Source: an uncultured bacterium (GTDB taxonomy: Bacteria > Vulcanimicrobiota > CADAWZ01). Taken from it: a stretch of 48,682 nucleotides of DNA. The notes beneath the pieces were generated by a model. The model did no database searches. It saw only the letters and a list, made by a program, of their open reading frames with translations, and was not told the origin of the DNA. Where the stretch lies: NCBI GenBank assembly GCA_902790465.1, contig CADASF010000034.1, forward strand, positions 1 through 48,682. The letters are read 5' to 3'. Position 1 is the first letter of the stretch; each line of letters opens with the position of its first letter. The translations under genes and the position numbers were made by a program. Positions 42,226-48,682 of this stretch are shown here, in pieces.

Positions 42226-42401
42226 TTTTGCAGATAGATTATAAAAAAATATAAAATTTTTTTTGTACTTTTTTTATAAAAATTTTTGCTATATAGAGCT
42301 AAGGTAAACTTCGCTCTTTCATTTTAAAGTGAAGGAAAAAAAAGTATGTGCTTTGAGTATAAATTTGAAAAATAGAAATGTTAATATAGTTAAAAATAAA
42401 A

Positions 42402-42438
42402 AATCGAGGCTTTCGCCCTATTGGCGAAAACCTCGATT
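42402..42438. terminator. Strong hairpin between converging or tandem units
   Basis: AATCGAGG-TTTCGCC pairs with GGCGAAA-CCTCGATT around CTATT with one mismatch. It sits at the 3' side of the AAA-ATPase-like gene and at the left border of the 185-bp direct repeat. The arm AATCGAGGTTTT is also the left end of R1 and R2. The rest of 42241-42401 is AT-rich and I see nothing in it. Confidence 0.6.
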
Positions 42439-42621
42439 GGTCTTAATATTAGTCTTCTCTAAATAGAGAATATCTGCTTCACAAAGCGATCGCTTTGTGA
42501 TATTTAATTTTCATAAAAATACTTTTTCTATTTTTGCAAATATTTTCCTTCTATGTTTTCACATCACAATTTGTTTCTGCTTGTCATTAGCCACAAAAAC
42601 GGCAGTAATTATCTTTTTATT
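42437..42621. repeat. 185-bp direct repeat, left copy, with a 22-bp perfect palindrome
   Basis: It runs from TTGGTCTTAATATTAG into the 3' end of the AAA-ATPase-like gene and matches 48496-48682; the last 63 bases (coding) are identical. TCACAAAGCGATCGCTTTGTGA (42479-42500) is a perfect palindrome. Confidence 0.9.
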
Positions 42622-44025
42622 AAATTTGAATTCAATAATAATTATTTTATCATCGAATTGAATTATAACATCAGAACGCCCTTGGTATGTATGAACTTCG
42701 GCAAAATATATGATTTTTGCAACACTAAGTAACATTAAGAATAAAGAACGATACCAATACTCGTCTCTATCTTTATAATCATCATAAGGAATCCCTTTTA
42801 ATCCCTTATTGAAAGTTTCAACGATTTTATTTATATTTTCTTCATCCAATGCTTCCCAAATATCATCACTAAATATGGCATATTCTTTTATATTGTAAAA
42901 ATTCTCAAGAAATAAAGAATACATCGAACTACGCACTTCTTCATTTGGATAATCAAGAATTATTACATTCCCTCTTTTTTCCTTTATCGTCAAATATCCA
43001 GCTTGAAATAAAAAACTTTCAACATCTGCTGTTTCTATTTCACTTGCATTTGTAAAATCAATTGTAACTTTTTGATTTATATACTCTTTTGGATTTTTTA
43101 TTTTATGTTTTTTAAGATATTTTGCAAGAAAAGATGGTGTAGCAGAATTATACCAATAGTTATAAAAATATTTTTCTTTAAAGAATTTTAAAACAGAAAA
43201 TGGATTATATACTCTTGTTATTCCATCAAAAGAAAAACCATCATAATATTCTTTAATTTTATCTAAAAGCTCTTTTTTACTCATTGATTTTTTTTGAGCA
43301 GTTATTTCGAGCCACTCAGAAAAATTGTCTTCAAGTTCTTGCTGTGTGTAACCTACAATGTCCCCATATTCTTCAGACATAGAGATATCATCTAAATTAT
43401 TTAGCCCAGAAAAAATTCCAACCTTTGTAAATTTAGAAATTCCAGTTATAAAGACAAATCTTAAATATTTGCTATAAGTTTTTAAAGTAATATAGAAATT
43501 GCGTAAAAATTTTCTTACTTTCTCTGCCATTTTTATATTGTCAATATATTCAGTAATAGGAAAATCATATTCATCAATGAGAACAACAACTAATCCAAAT
43601 TTTTCATAAAGTGTATAAATGAGTTTTTTAAACATAGCTTTTGCATTTCGTTCTTTATCTATGCTTAATTTATACTCATTTGCTATATGTTGAAGATCAT
43701 TTATGAGAGATTCGTCTATTTCTTTAATATTTTCATAAGAATCTAAACCACTCATGTCCAATGTTATAATAGGATTTGGATGTTTTGATTGTTCTTTTGC
43801 CCATTCCTCAGCATAAAGACCCTTGAATAATTCAATTTTACCTTGAAACATTGATTCAAGTGTAGAAATAGTAAGTGATTTTCCAAATCTTCGAGGACGA
43901 GAAAGGAAATAATATTTACTATTATCTATCATTTGTAATATTTGTTTTGTTTTATCAATATAAAGCCAGTTATTTTTACGAATTGTTTCAAAATTTTGTT
44001 CACCAATAGGTAAAACTTTTAACAT
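42559..44025 (-). CDS. AAA-ATPase-like/PD-(D/E)XK protein with internal C-terminal deletion
   Basis: 488 residues. N-terminal AAA-ATPase-like domain (PF09820 type): LPIGEQNFETIRKNNWLYID, a P-loop SRPRRFGKS at 42-50, LDMSGLDSYENIKE, Walker B VVVLIDEYDFPITEYI and VFITGISKFTKVGIFSGLNN. C-terminal PD-(D/E)XK part: GRSDVIIQFDDK, IIIIEFKF. Right after EFKF the chain jumps to NKKIITAVFVAND, so about 43 residues present in the copy at 1-261 (including QEQVTRYAESY) are missing, without a frameshift. The nuclease-like D...E-x-K is kept but the fold has lost a helix. The role of this often multicopy family is unknown. Confidence 0.85.
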   Translation of the reverse strand: MLKVLPIGEQNFETIRKNNWLYIDKTKQILQMIDNSKYYFLSRPRRFGKSLTISTLESMFQGKIELFKGLYAEEWAKEQSKHPNPIITLDMSGLDSYENIKEIDESLINDLQHIANEYKLSIDKERNAKAMFKKLIYTLYEKFGLVVVLIDEYDFPITEYIDNIKMAEKVRKFLRNFYITLKTYSKYLRFVFITGISKFTKVGIFSGLNNLDDISMSEEYGDIVGYTQQELEDNFSEWLEITAQKKSMSKKELLDKIKEYYDGFSFDGITRVYNPFSVLKFFKEKYFYNYWYNSATPSFLAKYLKKHKIKNPKEYINQKVTIDFTNASEIETADVESFLFQAGYLTIKEKRGNVIILDYPNEEVRSSMYSLFLENFYNIKEYAIFSDDIWEALDEENINKIVETFNKGLKGIPYDDYKDRDEYWYRSLFLMLLSVAKIIYFAEVHTYQGRSDVIIQFDDKIIIIEFKFNKKIITAVFVANDKQKQIVM

Positions 44026-44111
44026 ATATGTTTTTTCCTCTTTCGGATTTTTTTCTCTTAAATTTTATTTTATCATATAGAAATAAATAATACAAGATTT
44101 TTTATATTGTA

Positions 44112-44252
44112 CTAACAAATATACTTTGGCGAACCACTTAAGAGTAAAAAATAAATATTAAAAACAATAAAGAAAAAATAGGGGAAAGAGGGAGAAAATA
44201 AAAAATTCCTCATCTTTGATTTTTCAAAAGATGAGGAATTAGGGAAAATTTT
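44112..44252. repeat. Intergenic repeat R3 with terminator hairpin
   Basis: About 140 bp. It keeps ATACTTTGGCGAACC, the AATAGGGGAAAGAGGGAGAA block and the hairpin (44205-44239) exactly as in R1, but lacks about 70 bp in the middle. It ends 3 bp from the stop of the gene at 44256. Confidence 0.85.
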
Positions 44253-44255
44253 TAT

Positions 44256-45440
44256 TTATACTAATTTTTTTATTTCATCTTTATATAATGTTACTATTCC
44301 TGTAAAATCATCTTTATTTATTTCTAATAAGTCTTTAATTTGTTTATCTATTGAATGATAATCTTCTTTTTCCATTGCTATGATATATGTCAATTGATAT
44401 TTTAGAGGGTTTATTTCGTCTAATTTATCTAATAATATTTTTCTATTTTCTATTTGTTTTGATAATTTACTTTCTATTTGTTTGATTTTGTTTTCTTTTT
44501 CTATTTTGTATAAAGGATCTTTATCTAAAGAATTTTTATTTGTATTTAATAATTTAACTTTATAATTTTTTGATTCATCAATTTCTTTTTCTAATTTATT
44601 TATTTTTTTATATTCTTCTTCTATTACTTCTGTTACTATATTTAAAGCAGTTTGATAATCTTTTTTATCTATTATTAAATGAGCAATGTAAAATTGTTTG
44701 ATTTTTTCTTTTGAATTAAATTTATTAGGGGATTCTAATATTTGTTTGTACGCTATTTCACTATTTGCTTCATGAATTTTTTTTTCTAATTTAAGTTTAT
44801 TTTCTTTTTTTGTTTGAAAGTTACAAATAACTATTGAAAGCATAATGAGAAGCAGGAAAATTACTGATCCAAAATCTTTTGCGAAATATCCAAAAAACAT
44901 TATAAATATTATTCCTATAATTGAGCTTACTATTGGACCAACAATAGATATTTTTTCAAATGTAAATTGTTTTTGTGATTCTTTTATTTTACTCATTGAC
45001 AATATTAATCTTTTCCTTATTGTCAATGAAATATTTTTAAATAATTCTTTTCTATTTTCTTTAATTTTTTCTATTTTTTCTTTTTGTTTTTCATTTCCAA
45101 ATTGTATAACTCTTTTATAATTTTTATTTTCTTTTAATGAAGATAAAAAAATATATTTATCTGTTATACATTTTTTATACCTAAATCAATAAATAATTTT
45201 CCTAAATATGCATCTGCATTTTCAGGATCTAAATTTAAAATATTGTCTGCAACTTCGCCTGCTTTCTTAAACTCTTCATCTTCAAGTAACAAAGACATTC
45301 TTTTTATTAAAGTGGAAATTTTACTTTGCTCTGAAATGGCAATTCCTCTAACAACAGTTTCTTCACCAATATCTTTGAGATTTGTTTCATAACCGCAAAA
45401 AGAGCATTTAGCAATGGTATCTCTGCTTGTGTCAAGTAGA
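44256..45440 (-). pseudogene. Zinc-ribbon/TPR membrane protein gene, truncated and frameshifted
   Basis: Read on the minus strand, the frame from the GC-rich border gives DTIAKCSFCGYETNLKDIGE, then a TPR-like stretch ending NADAYLGKLFIDLGIKNV-stop. One extra base in the T6 run (45171-45176) would join it to KCITDKYIFLSSLKENKNYK, RVIQFGNEKQKEKIEKIKEN, a two-span region (IVGPIVSSIIGIIFIMFFGY) and a long coiled coil (44256-44996). AYLGKL...YKRVIQFGNE is a known pattern of zinc-ribbon/TPR proteins, so this was one gene. The 5' end (first zinc half) is lost where the GC-rich island begins. The part 44256-44996, with ATG 44996, might still be translated. Confidence 0.7.
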
Positions 45441-45610
45441 AACTAAAAATTTCTTTCTATGCCGTGAACTATCTCCCGGCCCTGCCCCACGGCCTATTGC
45501 AGAGATGAGGCCGCGAATTTTCAGCGCTCCCCTCTTGCCGAGGCTGGGCAGAGAGCAGGATGTTTTCCCTTTTGGCCAGTTGGGTTTTGCTCTCCACATT
45601 CTAAAAACTC
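45441..45610 (-). other. GC-rich border segment with short open frame
   Basis: After the recombinase stop, a frame starts MWRAKPNWPKGKTSCSLPSL and reads GC-rich codons into the AT-rich border, stopping in the zinc-ribbon gene. I do not recognise it. It marks the change from AT-rich native DNA (below about 45440) to the island. Confidence 0.35.
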
Positions 45611-46459
45611 CTATTCGTCTCCATTAAGGCAGTCACGGAACCGCCACTGCACTTCAATCCGCGCATCCAGATAAACCAGAATCCTGTCCACAAAGGCATG
45701 TGCCATGTCATAGGTCAGGGATTTTTCCTTGCGGAACGCCTCGCACATGTCCTCAAATGCAGTGTGCATGACACGGGATTCCGTCATCTCCGCTTCATTT
45801 AGCTCCTGTGACGCTTCAATTTAGGCTTGCATACGGGATTTTTGCATCAATTTCTCGCTTCTTTTGCAGATATTTGTCCTTGCTTATGCCACCAGAGGTG
45901 TACTGCTCATACTCACGGAATTTGCTACGCTTCAAAAATTCGATGCGTCGCCCTAACTTTTCCACATTCGTATGGCTGGCAGCAGTTGTTTTGCGTGATT
46001 CGCAGAGTTTCTGCTCTTTTTTTATGCGTTTCTGCTCTGCAATCCGCATATACTCTTGAATTCCTTGTTCTTCGTGAGGAAGTCCGGCGTGAAGGTCTTT
46101 TGGATGCGGGCGCAGCCCGTGTACTTCTCGTTGGCGAGGACTCCGTTGATGGTGGCGGCATTCCACTTGCTCTTGCCCGTGACCGTCAGGATTCCCCGTC
46201 TTGTAAGTTCCTTGGCGATGGCGCAGGGAGTCAGCCCCTCAATGAACAACCCGAAGATGAACCGCACGGTCTTGGCTTGCTCCTCGTTGATGGCAAGGTT
46301 GCCGTTCTCACCCTTGTCGTAGCAGAGGAAACGGGAGTAGCCCACGGAGAATTTCCCGTCAGCGAACTTTTTTCTCAGTCCCCAAGTCACATTCTCCGAA
46401 ATACTCCGCGCCTCCTCCTGGCTAAGGGACGAGAGGATTGTGAGTAAAATTTCGCCTTT
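45611..46459 (-). pseudogene. Decayed large serine recombinase (5' truncated, frameshifted)
   Basis: Minus-strand fragments in three frames form a serine recombinase without its catalytic N-terminal domain: GEILLTILSSLSQEEARSIS, ENVTWGLRKKFADGKFSVGY, then LTPCAIAKELTRRGILTVTG and WNAATINGVLANEKYTGCAR (Recombinase domain), a frameshift near 46070, YMRIAEQKRIKKEQK, REYEQYTSGGISKDKYLQKK, a second shift near 45815, and the last part MTESRVMHTAFEDMCEAFRK ending at TAG 45611. Such enzymes move integrative elements; this one cannot be active. Base composition is much richer in G+C than the neighbouring genes. Confidence 0.85.
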
Positions 46460-46569
46460 ACTAATAATTCCTGATACAATCTAACGATGAACCCCCTTGC
46501 CCCCCCTGCCTATCGTTAAGCGAGTATGCCTCGGAAGCCGCACGGGACAAGGCTTCGAGAAAAAGAGAA

Positions 46570-46589
46570 GGGGGTGCATTTGCACCCCC
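46570..46589. terminator. GC-rich hairpin downstream of the amidase
   Basis: GGGGGTGCA is exactly inverted as TGCACCCCC with a 2-base loop; A-rich bases on the left read as a T-run for the minus-strand amidase. A second hairpin (GAAGCC...GGCTTC) lies at about 46530-46558. The rest of 46460-46669 carries no gene I can see. Confidence 0.7.
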
Positions 46590-46669
46590 AAGGCTCATAA
46601 TATCTTCCCTGCCATACTAAATGTGTGGTCTCAGTAGGCTAAAACAAGCCCTTTTTGTTACCCATAATA

Positions 46670-48271
46670 CTATTTTTCATTCCTGAAATCCGGGAAACGC
46701 CCATCCTGATAGAGAGGAGCAATGACTTTTGACAGGGCGTATGCCACACGGAAAGCATTCAAATCATCATAGGTGTTGCTGACAATCTGCACGCCCACGG
46801 GAACATTTTTATCGGACAGTTCCACCGGCATATCCACAACCGGATATCTGCTGGCAAGATTCCAAATTGGTGTCAGCATAAGGTTGGTGCTCGTATAGGT
46901 TTTCCCGTGAATCTGGGCTGCTTTATCAGGCGTCGCTTCAAGATCGGCGGGGAAATACGGCGTTGCCAGCGTGGGCATGACCAAGGCGATACAACCCTTC
47001 TCAAAAATCTTATGCTGAACTTCCTGGTGCAACTTCACCAACATCATTTCTGCGTTAACCTGATCCTGCGGAGTCAGCTTGCCTGCATACGCCTCCAAAT
47101 TTTTCACGTAAGCACTGAACTTATCGCGATGCTGGTCTAAACCATCAAAGATGACGTACATGCTTGTGGTCATGAGTCCCTTGAAGAAGGTCGGCATGAA
47201 CCCTTCGGCATTGATGTCGAGTTCTACCCGTTCAACTTGCGCTCCGGCCTTCTCCAGCGCCGCAACTGCGGTGTCAATGGCATGGTCGGATTCCTGGCTC
47301 AGACCGCCCTGGAGCCAGTTCTTGAAGTAGGCGACGGCGACCTTCTGCCCCCGAATCGGAGCGTATTTCTGGGGATAGTCCAGCTTGGGCTTGATCGTGG
47401 AATGAACCTCCGGGCTGGGGCCGGCAATGACGTCCTGCATGAGCACCATGTCGGCAAAAGTGCGGGCCATGGGACCCAAGGTTTCGTAGGCAATTTCCGA
47501 CGTGGCGACACGACCAAAGGGCGGCTTGAAGCCGTACACCCCGTTCATGGAAGAGGGAATGCGGATGGAGCCGCCCATGTCGGAGCCAGTGGCCAGGGTG
47601 CAGAAGCCCGCAGCCAGTGCCGCACCAGAACCGCCGGAGGAACCGCCGGTGCCGTAGTAGAGGTTCCATGGATTACGGCTGACACCGTAGAGACGCGACC
47701 ATGTCATGGGGCTGAGGTACTGCTCGGATACCGTGGTCTGGAAGACAAATATCGCTCCCTCTTCGCGGAGTTTCTTAATCATGGCACCGTCAGCGGCGCT
47801 GGGCGCGATGTCCTTCAGAATAATGGATGCGCAGTCGACGCGCCAGCCCTTGACTGCATTCTCGTCCTTGACGCCGACGGTAATCCCTTCAAGCCTGCGT
47901 GCAGAGCCTTTCCGGTAGCGTTCATCGGCCTCCTTTGCCAGCTTCCTGGCCTCGTCAAAATTGTCGAAGGTGATGGCATTGACCTTGCCAGCGTTGAAGG
48001 TGTCCAGCTCGTTTAGCAAATCCCGGCGCGATACATTGTATTCGCCATTGTACTTCTTTACACGGCTGATCTGCGCTTCCAAAACTTCGCTGGGCGTTGT
48101 TTCACCTTTTTTGAACAGCTCTATGAGTTGTACGGCTGGCATGTATGCCAGCTCTTCTTGGGAAAACTTCGATGCGGCATAAACCGCATTTGCGCCTGAT
48201 GCAAAGAGCGTAATCAGCACTCCTGCCATGAAACGCAAAAAAACATTCCTGAAAAAAAATCTGTTCTTCAC
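46670..48271 (-). CDS. Exported amidase-signature family hydrolase
   Basis: About 533 residues. GTG 48271 is the likely start because AGGAGG ends 4 bp before it; a signal peptide follows (FMAGVLITLFASGANAVYAA). The amidase signature is complete: LEGITVGVKDENAVKGW (K135), YYGTGGSSGGSGAALAAG (S211) and GSDMGGSIRIPSSMNGVYGF (nucleophile S235), forming the Ser-cisSer-Lys triad. It hydrolyses amide bonds of an unknown substrate, outside the cytosol. Codon use is GC-rich, with GCC, CTG, GGC and ACC common, unlike every native gene here, and the reading frame is intact. It lies beside a dead recombinase, so it was probably brought in by horizontal transfer. Confidence 0.9.
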   Translation of the reverse strand: MKNRFFFRNVFLRFMAGVLITLFASGANAVYAASKFSQEELAYMPAVQLIELFKKGETTPSEVLEAQISRVKKYNGEYNVSRRDLLNELDTFNAGKVNAITFDNFDEARKLAKEADERYRKGSARRLEGITVGVKDENAVKGWRVDCASIILKDIAPSAADGAMIKKLREEGAIFVFQTTVSEQYLSPMTWSRLYGVSRNPWNLYYGTGGSSGGSGAALAAGFCTLATGSDMGGSIRIPSSMNGVYGFKPPFGRVATSEIAYETLGPMARTFADMVLMQDVIAGPSPEVHSTIKPKLDYPQKYAPIRGQKVAVAYFKNWLQGGLSQESDHAIDTAVAALEKAGAQVERVELDINAEGFMPTFFKGLMTTSMYVIFDGLDQHRDKFSAYVKNLEAYAGKLTPQDQVNAEMMLVKLHQEVQHKIFEKGCIALVMPTLATPYFPADLEATPDKAAQIHGKTYTSTNLMLTPIWNLASRYPVVDMPVELSDKNVPVGVQIVSNTYDDLNAFRVAYALSKVIAPLYQDGRFPDFRNEK

Positions 48272-48347
48272 TATACCTCCTATCTCAAACATCAAAATAC
48301 TTAACCTTCCCTACTGGGAAAGGCTTGTACGGCATTGATAAAGACTT

Positions 48348-48453
48348 TTATAGTGAACGCATTTAGATAATTTATATGACTGCGAGTATCATATTGTGTA
48401 TTCTTACTGTAGTGTAACAATGAATGTAAATTTTCTTTCTGCGTTCACTATAA
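48348..48453. mobile_element. 106-bp element with 14-bp perfect terminal inverted repeats
   Basis: TTATAGTGAACGCA (48348-48361) is inverted as TGCGTTCACTATAA (48440-48453); with mismatches the pairing runs to about 27 bp. No gene lies inside. TA at the outer ends is reminiscent of IS630/Tc1-type ends, so this may be a miniature element (MITE). It sits at the right edge of the GC-rich island. The remaining spacer 48272-48347 holds the amidase leader. Confidence 0.65.
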
Positions 48454-48495
48454 TATATAGCAAACGTCAGAATCAATGCTTATACCACCGCATAG

Positions 48496-48682
48496 TTGGT
48501 CTTAATATTAGTTCCTACTAAACAGGGAATTTTTGGTTCACAAAACGATCGTTTTGTGATATTTAGTTTTTATAAAAATATATTTTTTCTATTTTTGCAA
48601 ATATTTTCCTTCTATGTTTTCACATCACAATTTGTTTCTGCTTGTCATTAGCCACAAAAACGGCAGTAATTATCTTTTTATT
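48496..48682. repeat. 187-bp direct repeat, right copy, with a compensated palindrome
   Basis: It matches 42437-42621. Here the palindrome is TCACAAAACGATCGTTTTGTGA (48538-48559): both arms carry the same change (G to A, C to T), so pairing is kept. Confidence 0.9.
48620..48682 (-). CDS. AAA-ATPase-like/PD-(D/E)XK protein, 3' end only
   Basis: The minus-strand frame gives NKKIITAVFVANDKQKQIVM and TGA at 48620, identical to the end of the gene at 42559. The rest lies outside the window. The residue before KKIIT is N, as in the deleted copy at 42559, so this copy may carry the same deletion. Confidence 0.8.
   Translation of the reverse strand, partial: NKKIITAVFVANDKQKQIVM

Noticed and set aside
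37680-44252. R1-R3 as integron attC sites
   Set aside because: No integrase and no attC core (GTTRRRY) pairs; they are AT-rich and built around terminators.
47237-48016. Long plus-strand frame opposite the amidase
   Set aside because: It is a GC-rich shadow of the amidase gene; the minus strand has the complete amidase signature and ribosome site.
1-48682. tRNA or rRNA genes
   Set aside because: I saw no cloverleaf with GGTTC-type arm and no rRNA motifs when reading the spacers; a tRNAscan-SE run would decide.

Overview
This is a very AT-rich bacterial chromosome segment (standard code, short spacers, Shine-Dalgarno sites) with one visibly GC-rich foreign island at about 45.4-48.3 kb. The core genes (cdaA-cdaR-glmM, speD-speE, aroA, a TGS-like nucleoside kinase, DUF3084, PrsW, STAS, oligopeptidase B) suit a low-GC, probably anaerobic bacterium. 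BspA-like leucine-rich repeats and several AAA-ATPase-like/PD-(D/E)XK proteins are common in gut or sediment anaerobes. I cannot name a phylum from the sequence.

Region 1 (1-14.7 kb, + strand) is a defence island: a cut-off AAA-ATPase-like/PD-(D/E)XK gene, an AlbA_2 (Schlafen-type) protein, a type IIS restriction-modification operon (two D12-class adenine methylases plus an AlwI/BstNBI-type endonuclease), an Abi-alpha (DUF4393) protein, an Abi_C protein, a DUF2971 protein, a small unknown, a Septu-like PtuA/PtuB pair, and an AAA ATPase with a separate TOPRIM-like partner. Between the cassettes lie scars: the N-terminus of a lost type ISP-like restriction enzyme (1852-1995), three copies of what looks like its C-terminal tail (7134-7274, 8187-8232, 10389-10484), a decayed copy of the AlwI tail (6216-6359), and a roughly 95-bp repeat of the ptuB tail plus terminator around the last cassette.

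Region 2 (14.7-24.1 kb, - strand) is one long run of genes: DUF3084, C39-like peptidase, PrsW protease, aroA, three paralogous membrane proteins, a secreted helical-toroid-like protein, a zinc-ribbon membrane protein and a STAS protein. A 54-bp exact repeat of the aroA 3' end sits in front of a second paralog, the same tail-copy pattern as in Region 1.

Region 3 (24.3-36.9 kb, + strand) is housekeeping: a TPR gene split by a frameshift inside an 18-bp repeat tract, speD-speE, cdaA-cdaR-glmM (c-di-AMP synthesis, its regulator and an amino-sugar enzyme), oligopeptidase B, a B-box-like zinc-finger membrane protein, a two-HKD phospholipase D-like protein and a nucleoside kinase.

Region 4 (37-48.7 kb, - strand) is accessory: zinc-ribbon/membrane proteins carrying LRR, Sel1 or TPR/coiled-coil regions, small secreted proteins, three copies of a 140-220 bp repeat (R1-R3) directly after gene ends, and an AAA-ATPase-like gene with an internal C-terminal deletion. 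The GC-rich island holds a decayed serine recombinase and an intact exported amidase. It truncates a zinc-ribbon/TPR gene and is followed by a 106-bp inverted-repeat element and by the 3' end of another AAA-ATPase-like gene, so that near-identical direct repeats (42437-42621 and 48496-48682) bracket the island.
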